Positions 34,170-44,900 of a stretch of DNA of 46,096 nt are shown here, in pieces. The position numbers were made by a program, and so were the translations under genes. Within the stretch, counting starts at the first letter, position 1; each line of letters begins with the position of its first letter. The stretch is from an uncultured Bacteroidales bacterium (GTDB lineage: Bacteria > Bacteroidota > Bacteroidia > Bacteroidales > GWA2-32-17). The stretch lies in the NCBI GenBank assembly GCA_937960415.1, contig CALGPK010000012.1, positions 1 through 46,096 of the forward strand. The letters run 5' to 3'. The notes beneath the pieces were generated by a model. That model worked only from the letters and a program-made list of their open reading frames with translations. It was not told the origin of the DNA and made no database searches.

Positions 34170-35912
34170 TTAATCTGTTTCGTCTGTAGAAGGTATTTGA
34201 AAATCGCGTATTCGGAGTTGAAGTGTTTCTTTGTTCATAAAATCGTTTTTATCGATGGAATAGCAAATATTAAATTTTTTTGCCTGAATGAGTTCGTCGA
34301 CTTTATGACCAAAGTTAAAAGCAATGGCTGGGAAAAAATATTTTTTGTAGCTATCTTGTTTAAGTTCTAATTTAAGGTGTTCGGCATTTTTGCCCACCGT
34401 TTTGCCCGACCCTGAATCGTAAACATTGTACGATACGAATATAGGAGTCATGTTTCCGGGACCAAATGGTTCGAAGTAGTGTAAAATGCGAAAAAATTTG
34501 CTATCAATGTCTTTAAATTCTAATTCATCGTCTATTTCAATAAAAGGTGTAAGTTGTTCTTCTTTAATAGTTTCTGAAACAACTTTTTCGAATGTTTGTA
34601 TGAATGTGTAAAGATTTTCAGGTTTTAACGAAAGTCCGGCAGCAAAAGTATGACCGCCGTAGTTTTCGAGTAAATGTGCACAGCTTTCGATGGCTTTGTA
34701 AAGATCGAATCCTTCAACCGTGCGTGCAGATCCGTTGATTAAACCATTCGATTTGGTAAGAATGATGGTTGGTCGGTAATAGTAGTCAATCAGACGCGAA
34801 GCTACAATACCGATAACTCCTTTATTCCAATCTTCTTTGTATAGTACTGTTGTTTTTTTTCGGTGGTATTCGGGGTCTTGTTGTATTAGTTCAATGGCTT
34901 CTTTAAAAATATTTTGGTCTAGTTCTTTTCGTCCTTCGTTGCATTCGTTGATTTCTCGTGCAAGTCTGCGGGCAGTAACTTCGTCGGTAGCAGTAAGCAG
35001 TCGTACTGCCTTGTTGCCCTTTTCAATACGTCCGGCAGCGTTTATACGTGGACCTATTTTGAATACTACATCGTTGACATTAAGTTTTGTATCGTTAATT
35101 TTGGCTATGTCTTTCAGGGCTTTAAGTCCTATGATGGGATTTTCGTTGAGTTTTTTCAGACCATAATGAGCTATGATTCTGTTTTCGTCGAGTATTGGTA
35201 CAATATCGGAAGCAATGCTAACAGCCACTAAATCGATAAAAGAAAAAAGTTCTTCGAGTGGAATATGATTGGTGATGCAAAGAGCTTGCAAGAGTTTAAA
35301 TCCAACACCGCATCCCGATAACTCTTTAAAGGGATAGTTGCAATCGGGTCGTTTAGGGTCAAGTACAGCTATGGCGTCGGGTAGGGTATCGCCCGGTAAG
35401 TGATGATCGCAAATTATAAAGTCGATGTTTTTGGAATGGGCATATTTTATTTTTTCAACGGCTTTTATACCACAGTCGAGTGCAATAACCAGCGAAAAAT
35501 TATTTTTTGCAGCAAAGTCAATTCCTTTAAATGATATTCCGTAGCCTTCTTCGTAACGGTCGGGAATGTAGAAATCAATATTGGTATAGCGTTTTTTTAA
35601 GAAAGAATACAATAACGAAACAGCTGTAGTTCCGTCAACATCATAATCGCCATATATGAGTATGTTTTCGTTGTTTCGAAATGCTTTTTTTAGTCGGTCA
35701 ATTGCCCTGTCCATGTCTTTCATGGCAAAAGGGTCATGTAAATCGTTAAGGTTTGGTCGGAAAAATTTTTTGGCTTGATCGATGGAGGTAATGTTGCGTT
35801 GAACCAGAAGATTGGCTAAAACCGGGTGAATATCAAGTTCTTTGGCCAGTAAATCAATTAGTTGTGGTTCACCCTTGGTTTTTATAATCCATTTTTTTTC
35901 TGGTATAGTCAT
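34170..35912 (-). CDS. recJ: Single-stranded-DNA-specific exonuclease RecJ
   Basis: RecJ digests single-stranded DNA 5' to 3' in recombination and mismatch/excision repair. The 580-residue protein has the DHH-family metal motifs YGDYDVDGTTAVSLLY (about 82-97), ALDCGIKA and CDHHLPGD (about 168-175), the central GPRINAAGRIEKGNKAV block, and the DHHA1 domain with NGSARTVEGFDLYKAI and YGGHTFAAGLSL, followed by an OB-like domain with FEPFGPGNMTPIF. Length is normal. The start ATG overlaps the lipB stop by four bases, so it is part of a tight operon. Confidence 0.96.
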   Translation of the reverse strand: MTIPEKKWIIKTKGEPQLIDLLAKELDIHPVLANLLVQRNITSIDQAKKFFRPNLNDLHDPFAMKDMDRAIDRLKKAFRNNENILIYGDYDVDGTTAVSLLYSFLKKRYTNIDFYIPDRYEEGYGISFKGIDFAAKNNFSLVIALDCGIKAVEKIKYAHSKNIDFIICDHHLPGDTLPDAIAVLDPKRPDCNYPFKELSGCGVGFKLLQALCITNHIPLEELFSFIDLVAVSIASDIVPILDENRIIAHYGLKKLNENPIIGLKALKDIAKINDTKLNVNDVVFKIGPRINAAGRIEKGNKAVRLLTATDEVTARRLAREINECNEGRKELDQNIFKEAIELIQQDPEYHRKKTTVLYKEDWNKGVIGIVASRLIDYYYRPTIILTKSNGLINGSARTVEGFDLYKAIESCAHLLENYGGHTFAAGLSLKPENLYTFIQTFEKVVSETIKEEQLTPFIEIDDELEFKDIDSKFFRILHYFEPFGPGNMTPIFVSYNVYDSGSGKTVGKNAEHLKLELKQDSYKKYFFPAIAFNFGHKVDELIQAKKFNICYSIDKNDFMNKETLQLRIRDFQIPSTDETD

Positions 35913-36583
35913 ACGGTTAGATTAAATGTCGTTAAAATTTGGTTCTTTAGAATTTGTTTTACGTTTTCTATATCGATGTTGGCTTGCAGTTCGCGTTGCA
36001 ACGAAGTTACTCCTTTGTCTTGTATGCCACAGGGTATAATGTATTGGAAGTACTGCAATTGTGTGTTGACGTTGAATGCAAATCCGTGCATGGTTATTCC
36101 TTTCGAAACTCGAACACCGATGGCACATATTTTTCTGGCTTTCGATTTGTTTGAAGCATCAAGCCATACGCCAGTAGCTCCTTCGAGTCGCTCTCCATTT
36201 AAATGGAATTCTTTAAGCGTACGTATAATACTTTCTTCGATCAAATGAATATATTGTTTTATGCCCAAATGGAGTAAACGAAGATTAAAAATAAGATAGC
36301 CTACAATTTGACCGGGGCCGTGATAGGTTATGTCGCCGCCACGATTAGTTTTTACGTATGTGGCTTGAATGGAATTCAAAAATTCTTGATTGATAAGCAA
36401 ATGATTCGGATTGCCACTATTGCCAAGTGTATATACATGTGGGTGCTCGCAAAATAGCAAAAAACCAGCAAATGATTGATGGTTGGCAGATAAACTAGTC
36501 AAATTTCGATGAAGCTGTTCTTGATATTCCCATCCGTCAACGTAATTTATAAGCCCTATGTCCTGAAAATCAACTTTAAACAT
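35909..36583 (-). CDS. lipB: Octanoyl-[acyl carrier protein] transferase (lipoate synthesis)
   Basis: LipB moves the octanoyl group from acyl carrier protein to lipoyl domains, the first step of de novo lipoate formation. The 224-residue protein has the family blocks GNSGNPNHLL, NRGGDITYHGPGQIVGY (about 81-97), the lysine region ARKICAIGVRV (K151) and the catalytic acyl-thioester Cys185 in IIPCGIQDKGVTSL. Length is normal. The gene starts a run with recJ and purS downstream; it is separated from the upstream glycosyltransferase by 56 bases. Confidence 0.96.
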   Translation of the reverse strand: MFKVDFQDIGLINYVDGWEYQEQLHRNLTSLSANHQSFAGFLLFCEHPHVYTLGNSGNPNHLLINQEFLNSIQATYVKTNRGGDITYHGPGQIVGYLIFNLRLLHLGIKQYIHLIEESIIRTLKEFHLNGERLEGATGVWLDASNKSKARKICAIGVRVSKGITMHGFAFNVNTQLQYFQYIIPCGIQDKGVTSLQRELQANIDIENVKQILKNQILTTFNLTV

Positions 36584-36639
36584 AAATCCATTTCAACCTA
36601 CTAAAATACGAAACTTTTTGTTTTTAATACACAACCAAT

Positions 36640-37407
36640 TTAATTGGCTTTATTCTTTAACCATTCTCTTATCTTAACATATTTAACAAATGATGCAAAT
36701 GCCGATATGGCTGCAATAACAAAGCCATAATAACCATCCATGAATCCTAATTTGAAAATGTAGTCGCGTTTAAATTTCCAAATAGGATAAACAATTATTT
36801 GCATGATATTAATTTTTCGTCCGCTTTGTGCTTCGGCTTGTGCAGCTATTTCGGTAAACTTGTTGAATTGATCGATGTGTTGTTTTATAGAGTAATATGA
36901 ATAATGAAGCAAATTTCCTTTTAATTTACCGATGCTTGTTTCGTTATTGAGTACAAATTTTTCGTGAAGATTTTGTCCTTCCCATTTGCCTTTTCTAATG
37001 TCATATAAGCGAAGCTTTGGATCGGGATACCATCCTCCATGTTTAATCCACTTGCCGCAATAGTTTGTAATGCGGTTTATCATGTAGCCATCGTGTGTCC
37101 ATTTTTTTTTCACTTCCAATATCGATTGAATGAGTTCTTCACTCAATACTTCGTCGGCATCGAGGTTTAAAATATAGGGATAAGTTGCTTGCGAGTTGGC
37201 ATAATTTTTTTGCTGTACGTAATCTTCAAATGCATGTTCAATAAATCGCACACCGTGCGAGAGGCAAATATGTTTGGTGCGATCGGTAGAATACGAATCG
37301 ACAACAACGATTTCGTCGGCAACTTTTTTGGCTGCTTCGAGACATCGCCCAATGTTTTTTTCTTCGTTGAACGTGATAATAACAACCGATAATTTTATTT
37401 CAGTCAT
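36640..37407 (-). CDS. Family 2 glycosyltransferase (LPS core/WaaE-KdtX type)
   Basis: The 255-residue protein has a GT-A fold family 2 start: LSVVIITFNEEKNIGRCLEA (6-25), VVDSYSTDRTKHIC (about 35-48), and the nucleotide-sugar DXD-like ILNLDADEVLSEELI (about 77-91). The YVQQKNYA segment and the later GGWYPDPKLRLYDI and NLHEKF match the WaaE/KdtX-like beta-glucosyl or heptosyl transferases acting on lipopolysaccharide cores. A C-terminal hydrophobic stretch (YGFVIAAISAFASF) suggests membrane association. Its start lies within the end of the murF-alr gene (8-base overlap). The acceptor is unknown. Confidence 0.9.
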   Translation of the reverse strand: MTEIKLSVVIITFNEEKNIGRCLEAAKKVADEIVVVDSYSTDRTKHICLSHGVRFIEHAFEDYVQQKNYANSQATYPYILNLDADEVLSEELIQSILEVKKKWTHDGYMINRITNYCGKWIKHGGWYPDPKLRLYDIRKGKWEGQNLHEKFVLNNETSIGKLKGNLLHYSYYSIKQHIDQFNKFTEIAAQAEAQSGRKINIMQIIVYPIWKFKRDYIFKLGFMDGYYGFVIAAISAFASFVKYVKIREWLKNKAN

Positions 37408-39865
37408 GATAATATATACGTTTTACTCGTCTGGATATACTGGTTAATATTTCGTACGGAATGGTATTAAGTACTTTTGCCATGCGTTCAATATCTTCGG
37501 TATTTTCGAAGATAATCACTTCGTCGCCTTCATTTGCACTGGGAATATGGCTGATGTCGATCATGCACATATCCATACACACGGTGCCAATAGTGGGAGC
37601 AAATTGATTATGCACTTTAACTTCAAATGCCCCGTTGCCCAGTTTTCGGTTGAATCCGTCGGCATAACCTATAGGTAAAATGGCTATTCGTCCGTTGTTT
37701 TTCATAATGCCTTTTCGGTTATAACCAACAGTATCGCCTTTTTTTAGCGTTTTTATTTGCGATATGGAGGTTTTAAACGTCAATACGGATTGCAATTTTT
37801 GTTTCAATTCGCTGGTTTGCGAAAATCCATACAGCCCTATTCCAATTCTGGCTAAATCGAATGAATATTGATGAAAACGCTCTATGCCAGCCGAATTTTG
37901 TACGTGCGAAAGGATATGATGCGAAAATTCTTTTCTAATAAGTGATAAACATTGTTGATAGCTTTTAATTTGCTGAATGGTAAAGGCATCTTCGTGCTGG
38001 TCGTCGGAAGCTGCCAGATGTGTGAATACCGATGTAAGTTTAAGCCAGGGGAATTTTTTTAGCAGATGCAATAATTGAGGTACATCGTTGGGAGTGAATC
38101 CTAAACGATGCATGCCCGAATCGATTTTGATATGGAAAGGTAACTGTTCGAACCCTGTTTTTTTAGAAATTTCGGCATATTGCATAAGTGTGCGAAAATT
38201 GTAAATAACGGGTTCGAGTCGATGCTCAATCATGCTGAGAAACGAAAAATTTTCGGGACTCATTACCATGACAGGTACGTGTATACCGTGGTTTCGGAGT
38301 TCTATACCCTCATCGGCAAAGGCTACTCCTAAATAATCGATATGTTGATCTTGAAGTAAGCGTGCAATCTCGAGCAGTCCACTGCCATAAGAAAAGGCTT
38401 TTACCATGGCAATCATGCCAGTTTGTTTGGGTAGTAGCGATTTGTAGGTTAAAAAGTTATGTCTTAGGGCATTTAAATCTACCACTACTACTGTTTCGTG
38501 AGTTTGTTTTTCAAGTGCCCGACGTATTTTTTCAAAAGTAAATTTTCGGGCGCCTTTCAACAAAATAGTAGCATCGTAGAGTTTAATTTGATAAAGGTTG
38601 TTGAGAAATTCGTTAGTTGATTCATAAAAGTATGAATTAGAAGGGAAAAACGATTTGTTTTGAGTAATTTCGCTACCAATGCCTACAAAAACATCGGGTT
38701 TGGAATCTTTTATCCATTGTCCTACGTAGGAGTATATTAGGGCAGGAGGCATGCCCGTGTTGGGAATGTCGGAAAGGATTATTGCTGTACGAGGATGATT
38801 GTTGTGTTTTTGAAGAAATTGTAAAGCTACTGAAACAGAGGTCAAATCGCTATTATAATAATCATTAATTAAGGTTGAACGATTAATAGCATCAACCATT
38901 TCGAGTCGCATCTCTAGTGGCTTGAGTTGTTGTATTTTATCTTCTATTGTTTTTTTTTCTATTCCTAAGAAGATGGCAGTAGTAGCTGCTGTTAAGGCAT
39001 TTTCGACAAAAGCATCTTGATTAAACGGAATTCGAAACGTATATTCTATTTTGTTAAGATACGAACACTTTATATGAACTTCGTTGTTAATTAGCTGTTT
39101 ACATTGTATTTGCAAATGATTTTCGTCTGAATAACCCCAAGTAATGAGTTTTTTGCAGGGAAATAATTTTTTGAAATATTCGATAACGGTCGTGTACTTT
39201 GATGGAATAATTGCAACTTCAACCTGTTCGAACAATACGAGTTTTTCTTGAATTTTATGTTCAATGTTTTCGAAGTTTTCCTGATGTGCCTTGCCAATAT
39301 TGGTAAAAATACCTATAGTTGGTTGAATGATATTTTTCAACTTATTCATTTCATTGGGTTGCGAAATACCTGCTTCGAATATGGCTAAGTTGTGATTTTC
39401 GTTGAGTTGAAGCACTGATAAAGGAACGCCTATTTGGCTATTGAAGCTTTTAGGGCTACGTATAATGGAGAAGTTGCTTTCAAGCATATCGTACAGCCAC
39501 TCTTTAATAATGCTCTTACCATAACTGCCTGTTATGCCAATAACCGGGATGTTAAACTGTTTGCGGTGATGAGCTGCAATAGCCTGCAAAGCGTTTATGG
39601 TACTTTCGACTTTGATGTATGTAGCATCTGGTTCGTAGTATTCGAGTTCTTGTTCGATTAGAAAAGCACGAACTCCTGTTTTATATAATTCGCCAACGAA
39701 TTGATGTCCATCGAATCGCTTGCCACGAATACAAACAAAAAGTATTTGCTGATATGGTGGTAAAGACATTCGGCTATCAATTATTATACGGTTGATAGCC
39801 AAATGATTGTTTCCGAAAATTCTGGCTTGACAAATATTGCTTATGAGTTGAGTATTTAGATTCAT
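37400..39865 (-). CDS. murF-alr: Fused MurF ligase and alanine racemase
   Basis: The 821-residue protein joins two peptidoglycan enzymes, a known Bacteroidetes fusion. Residues 1-450 are MurF (adds D-Ala-D-Ala to the UDP-MurNAc-tripeptide): P-loop GITGSYGKS (110-118), FEAGISQPNEM, NALTAATTAIFLG, DYYNSD and LKGAR. Residues about 455-821 are a PLP-dependent alanine racemase: VVVVDLNALRHNF, the PLP lysine K489 in VKAFSYGSG, a VGYNRKGI tyrosine, IGYADGFNRKLGNG and GTVCMDMCMIDIS. The MurF P-loop carries Tyr and Ser where GSNGKT is usual. It thus supplies D-alanine and uses it. The stop overlaps the glycosyltransferase start by eight bases; tdk ends one base upstream of its ATG. Confidence 0.96.
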   Translation of the reverse strand: MNLNTQLISNICQARIFGNNHLAINRIIIDSRMSLPPYQQILFVCIRGKRFDGHQFVGELYKTGVRAFLIEQELEYYEPDATYIKVESTINALQAIAAHHRKQFNIPVIGITGSYGKSIIKEWLYDMLESNFSIIRSPKSFNSQIGVPLSVLQLNENHNLAIFEAGISQPNEMNKLKNIIQPTIGIFTNIGKAHQENFENIEHKIQEKLVLFEQVEVAIIPSKYTTVIEYFKKLFPCKKLITWGYSDENHLQIQCKQLINNEVHIKCSYLNKIEYTFRIPFNQDAFVENALTAATTAIFLGIEKKTIEDKIQQLKPLEMRLEMVDAINRSTLINDYYNSDLTSVSVALQFLQKHNNHPRTAIILSDIPNTGMPPALIYSYVGQWIKDSKPDVFVGIGSEITQNKSFFPSNSYFYESTNEFLNNLYQIKLYDATILLKGARKFTFEKIRRALEKQTHETVVVVDLNALRHNFLTYKSLLPKQTGMIAMVKAFSYGSGLLEIARLLQDQHIDYLGVAFADEGIELRNHGIHVPVMVMSPENFSFLSMIEHRLEPVIYNFRTLMQYAEISKKTGFEQLPFHIKIDSGMHRLGFTPNDVPQLLHLLKKFPWLKLTSVFTHLAASDDQHEDAFTIQQIKSYQQCLSLIRKEFSHHILSHVQNSAGIERFHQYSFDLARIGIGLYGFSQTSELKQKLQSVLTFKTSISQIKTLKKGDTVGYNRKGIMKNNGRIAILPIGYADGFNRKLGNGAFEVKVHNQFAPTIGTVCMDMCMIDISHIPSANEGDEVIIFENTEDIERMAKVLNTIPYEILTSISRRVKRIYYHD

Positions 39866-39866
39866 G

Positions 39867-40451
39867 TTAATGTTTTGAGGTAGCTTTCAAATAACATTCC
39901 CTGCATAAGGGCTCATATTCGTTCGTTTCGCCAAGCAATACCAGTTTTTCGCTTTGAATTTTGCGATGCGAATAATGAGCTAAACTGCCACAACTCATAC
40001 ATATGGCATGTACTTTGGTAACATATTCGGCTATGGCCATTAATTGAGGCATAGGACCAAATGGATGTCCCAAAAAATCCATATCCAGACCGGCTACAAT
40101 AACCCGAATGCCTCTATTAGCCAATTGATTACAGACTTCAATTAATGTGTTATCGAAAAATTGAGCTTCGTCAATGCCCACTACATCTATGTTGTCGTTG
40201 ACATATAGCAGTATATTGAGTGCAGTATCGACAGGTGTTGAAAGCATAGCTGTTTCATCATGCGATACAACTTCCGATTCGGAGTAGCGAACATCTATTT
40301 TAGGTTTGAAAATTTCAATTTTTTGTTTGGCAATACGAGCTCGTTTAAGGCGTCGAAGTAATTCCTCAGTTTTGCCCGAAAACATTGAGCCACAAATTAC
40401 CTCAATCCATCCACGACGAATATTCTCAGAATTTTTTACCTCTTGAAACAT
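39867..40451 (-). CDS. tdk: Thymidine kinase (type II)
   Basis: This enzyme phosphorylates thymidine in the salvage pathway. The 194-residue protein has the P-loop [17 protein letters not shown] near residue 20-36, the Walker B-like [11 protein letters not shown] (about 94-104), the [12 protein letters not shown] lasso region (about 120-131) and the two zinc cysteine pairs CMSC and CREC typical of type II kinases. It is the first gene of the long minus-strand run that ends at purS, with murF-alr one base downstream, and is divergent from the gene at 40533. Confidence 0.96.
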   Translation of the reverse strand: MFQEVKNSENIRRGWIEVICGSMFSGKTEELLRRLKRARIAKQKIEIFKPKIDVRYSESEVVSHDETAMLSTPVDTALNILLYVNDNIDVVGIDEAQFFDNTLIEVCNQLANRGIRVIVAGLDMDFLGHPFGPMPQLMAIAEYVTKVHAICMSCGSLAHYSHRKIQSEKLVLLGETNEYEPLCRECYLKATSKH

Positions 40452-40532
40452 ATTTATTTGAATAATAGAAGGCTTATTTGTAACTTTACAAAGTTAATTC
40501 ATTATTTTGCTTTACTAAAATATTTTTTACTT

Positions 40533-41297
40533 ATGAATCGTAACAGTCAGTGGTACAACATTTTATTAAAGATTGAAGAATGTCAGCGTGATTTGGAATA
40601 TCTCATGCATCAGAATCCAAACTTGCCTTTAATTGAAATAGATATGGTTTTGAATAAGTTGAGTATTATTTACGATACGTTGATGACCATTAAATTGAAG
40701 TCGGCAGCTCATGAAGAAACAGGTTTTCTTTCGCGTAATTCCAATTTAATTAATAAAATTATTAAAGAATCGGTATTTGAACAAGAAAATCAATCATCAA
40801 TTGCACATAGTAATCAACAAGTACAATCAAATTCTGCTGAAACTATTGTCCCTAAGGAAAACAATTCAATCACAGAGTTAACAGAACAACCTAAGTCAAC
40901 AAACAATACTTCGTCCATAGTCAATAATTTAACCCCTTTGGAAAATAAAACCGAAAAAGCCTCGCCTAGAACTGTCGCCGATTCTTTTGTAAAACCTACC
41001 AAAACCATTGCAGAAATGATGGAGGAAATGCATCGAAAAAAAGATGTTTTGATAAGCCAACATGTTAAAAGCATTAAAGATTTAAGAAGTGCCATTAGTC
41101 TTAATGATAAAGTGATGTTTATTCGAGAACTTTTTGATAACAATGTTGAAAACTATAACTATGTCATGGATCAATTGAACAATTGTTCCAACATGGACGA
41201 AGCTATGACAATTTTAGAAAAAAATATCAATATTCATTCCGATAGTCAGGCTATTAAGCAATTGCTCGAATTGGTATATCGTCGCTTTATGAATTAG
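40533..41297 (+). CDS. Conserved hypothetical protein with low-complexity linker
   Basis: From the ATG at 40533 the product has 254 residues; the frame opens at 40443 but those extra residues overlap tdk and look non-coding. Three parts are visible: an N-terminal helical segment (about 1-75, WYNILLKIEECQRDLEYLM), a Ser/Asn/Gln/Thr-rich unstructured linker (about 90-170), and a conserved-looking helical C-terminus (about 175-254) with AEMMEEM, KDLRSAISLNDKVMFIRELFDNN and a final LVYRRFMN. I recall the DLR.AI.LNDK.LFI.ELF motif in uncharacterised Bacteroidetes proteins. No signal peptide or membrane segment, so it is probably cytoplasmic. Function is unknown. Confidence 0.75.
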   Translation: MNRNSQWYNILLKIEECQRDLEYLMHQNPNLPLIEIDMVLNKLSIIYDTLMTIKLKSAAHEETGFLSRNSNLINKIIKESVFEQENQSSIAHSNQQVQSNSAETIVPKENNSITELTEQPKSTNNTSSIVNNLTPLENKTEKASPRTVADSFVKPTKTIAEMMEEMHRKKDVLISQHVKSIKDLRSAISLNDKVMFIRELFDNNVENYNYVMDQLNNCSNMDEAMTILEKNINIHSDSQAIKQLLELVYRRFMN

Positions 41298-41303
41298 TTT
41301 TAT

Positions 41304-41915
41304 ATGCATCTTGCACCTTTATCTGCGAGGTTAGTTATTTTGTTGTTGGCTTTCAATCAAAATTTTGCAACTGAAAGCCGCAATATTTTTAGTTATACTC
41401 CGCGTTTTAAGTTTTATTACGAAAATAATCATACCATATATTTAGAATCTGGTTATTTTTTTGGAAAATATGTTGGTCCAAGATTCTCGATTAATTACGA
41501 CGGAATAGTTCGAAATTATCAAAACTGGATCTTTAATTTACGAATAGGAGCTGGTTATTCTATGGCTACAACGTCGAATAACGCAGAGCAGCAAAAAATA
41601 ATTTTTCCAATGTCGGTTCATGTACAGTACACAAAAGTAAATACTCAGGCAGGAGGTTTCAGACGCTATAATATTCGTAATGTTTTTCAGCGATTCTTTT
41701 TAAAGTCGAATATCGATTTTGCCATTGGAGGATATAATTATGCCTACAAACAATTGGTTTCGCCCTTTTTTTCGTTTGGTTTTAGAAGGCAAAATCCCGA
41801 AGGTGGATGGATGTACCGATTAGCAGTAGATTTTCAACTCGACAAAATGTTTAGTAAAGATTATTTTAAATCGTTATATTTTGGACCTATTTTAAGTTTA
41901 GGTTATACTTTTTAA
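41304..41915 (+). CDS. Hypothetical exported beta-rich protein
   Basis: I do not recognise the family. The 203-residue product begins with a leader (MHLAPLSARLVILLLAFNQN, cleavage near FAT) and then alternates aromatic and polar residues in strand-sized stretches (RFKFYYENNHTIYLESGYFFGKYVG, WIFNLRIGAGYSM, YFGPILSLGYTF), suggesting a small outer-membrane barrel. The final residue is phenylalanine, as is usual for such proteins. It begins six bases after the stop of the preceding gene, so the two are probably co-transcribed; the giant adhesin gene follows 56 bases later. Confidence 0.65.
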   Translation: MHLAPLSARLVILLLAFNQNFATESRNIFSYTPRFKFYYENNHTIYLESGYFFGKYVGPRFSINYDGIVRNYQNWIFNLRIGAGYSMATTSNNAEQQKIIFPMSVHVQYTKVNTQAGGFRRYNIRNVFQRFFLKSNIDFAIGGYNYAYKQLVSPFFSFGFRRQNPEGGWMYRLAVDFQLDKMFSKDYFKSLYFGPILSLGYTF

Positions 41916-41971
41916 ATATGAAACATAGATACATGTTTTTACGTATAATTTGTTTGATAAAATAATAGATT

Positions 41972-44900
41972 ATGAAAAAAATCTATCTCTTTTTAGTTTC
42001 GGTTATACTGATGCTACATATTCAAGCTCAGACTTATACGGTAAGCCATTATATACCGTGGGGAACATATCATCAAAATATGTGGGGTCCGAATGGTAAC
42101 CCTTTTCATTTGAACATCAATCAGCAATTATTTAATATCAATATAAACGATACAAGCTCATTGGGTGATATAGAATACATTTTTGGACTTCCTTTTGGTG
42201 CACAGTTTGATTTGATAACTCATTTATTACTTGGCAGTACGTTTTCGGTTCAGGGCTTTCATACTGGATGGATAGATGTTGATTATCCGGTGCGAATTGA
42301 TTTAACATTTCCATCTCCTTATACTTTTATGCCAGGTGATTGGATTACTATTAATTCGCGCTACCATGTAATGAATGGCTGGAATTTAAACTCATCTTTT
42401 CCTCAAGATGGCATTATTTCGCTTGATTTAGATTTTGGAGTTAGTGTTACACTTAATGGAACCATTTGTTTTGGTGCTTGCGATCAATTTACCATTATCA
42501 ATGCTGGTGTGCCCGACGATAGTATTTCTATTATCCATATCGATAATCAAAATGGCGATGTAACATATCCCTGTATGCAAAATGGACAGCTTACTTTTTG
42601 CCATGATACCATTTTGCCAATTGTATTTAATAATGCTTGGGGGACAGGAATTTCGGGTATAATTGGATTGCCATATATTGTAACACAAGATTATATCGAT
42701 TCGACACAATTATGTCATAAAAAACTGATAGCACAAGGCGATGATCCATACGCTCAATTTAACATTGATATTATTCAATTTTTGTGGGCAATTTCGAATC
42801 TTTTGCCTCCATCAACGGCTCAGCCTTTACAAAATTTTCTTGGTATGCTTACCGACACCATCAACATTGGTGGTGGTATCAGTATTTCGTATAATTTGCT
42901 TTCTGCTTCACTCAATATTACAAACACTTTACAGCAGGATTTAACATTTAACCCAACTATTTGGAATCATTTTACATTACCAACTAGCGTGCAATATTAT
43001 GTTACCGATCCGAATCAGAATAATATAACTGTTGCACAAGGCAATTCAAATCAGATAGATTTCCAGGCTTGTCATGATTTGCATATAAAATATCCGTGCT
43101 TTGGTTATCCACAATTTCCCATAGGTATTGCTCATTCTCTTGATAATCAGTTTACGAATCACACATGGGATAGCGTTGCATTTTCGCTTACGGTCAATGC
43201 ATTTGAATTTTGGATTAACCTGCCGTTTTTCTTAAAAAACATTCAGGAAGACAGTATTCAGTATGAATATTATCAGCAAAATCCTGATTTGTTTATCGAT
43301 ACGTTGAAAAAAATGTTTAGTACAAATTTGCAACAGATGCAAAAATCAGATGATACTTTAAAACAATTTGTAGCCAGACAACTGACCGAAAAAGAAGTGT
43401 TACAGAAAGATTCCGTCATGATGCAATGGTTATCGACGCGTAGCAGTATTCACATAGGTCCTCTTTTGCAATTGAATATTCCGTTAGGTTACATTCCTAT
43501 AACATGGTTTAACGAAACCTGGGAGTTGCAAGGGTTTAACGATACCATATTTCCACCTGAAACCTTGTTTCCTTTGCCAGAAATGGAAATTTATTTAACC
43601 GGTAAAATGTGCTACGAAGATGTTTCAGGAACCTTAACTGCATCGGTTCATTATGGACGACCACCTTATACGTACACATGGTCGAATGGCGTTGTGGTAA
43701 CAACTACCGATACATTTAATATTCAAACTGGCTTTGCACCTGGAACTCATTATGTAACAATTACCGATAACAATGGTTGTTCGTTGGCGGCTTCTTACAC
43801 CATAACCGGAAACAATCCTCAAATATGGTATCAGTTTAGTGTTCAAGATGCACCGTGCTTTGGAACACCAACAGGCAGTGTAACGGTTGTTGCCAGTGGC
43901 GGCACACCGGGTTTTACCTATCAATGGTCAAATGGTGCTACAACATCTCAAAATAATGGTATATATGCAGGCACTTATACGGTTACCATTACTGATGCCA
44001 TTGGTTGTACAACGGTTGGTCAGGTAACAGTAGGTGAACCCAGTTCGTACGTTTCGCTATCTGTCGATAGTATTGTAAAAGTTGAATGTATAGGAGGCAC
44101 TACAGGAGCCATTTATTTAACCACTCAAGGAGGTACGCCAAGTTATAACTTCATTTGGAGTAATAATCAGTTTACCGAGGATTTAACCAATTTGTCATCC
44201 GGAACATATACTGTAACAGTAATCGATAACAATGGTTGTACACTTGTTCAATCTTATGTAGTTCCACAAGTGCCTCATTGTTGTATGACACCTTATGCAG
44301 GTCCCGATAAAAACGTGTGCGGTTATTCGACACAACTCGAAGCAAACAACCCATCAACAGGCAACATTGCTCATTGGCAATTTATAAATGGACCGGGCAA
44401 TGTAATATTCAGCAATCCGTATAATCCTAATACAACAGTAGTTGTAAATGTTCCCGGAATTTATACATTTGTTTGGCATGAAATTAGCCCTGTATGCGAC
44501 TCATTAGATACAGTTCAGATTACTTTTATTACACAGCCTATTGCTAATGCCGGTCCACCATCAGTTAATGTTTGTGGCACATCTTATACACTCAATGCGG
44601 TATTTAGTGTTAATGGTTCTTCCGGGACATGGCAAGTATTGCCACCACAGCAAGGTTATTTTACACCTAATAATAATTTACCTAACGCAACCTTTACCAT
44701 TACATCGGGTTATCAGTCGTATTATCTTGTATGGACCGAAAATAATCAGGGATGTATATCTAAAGATACGATAAGGCTTAATTTTCATGAGATGCCAATG
44801 CCCGACGCAGGTCCCGATTTGGCAACATGTGGAAATTCCATACAACTTAATGTAAACAGTACATATCCGGGTTATTGGACATCATCGAATCCTACGGCTA

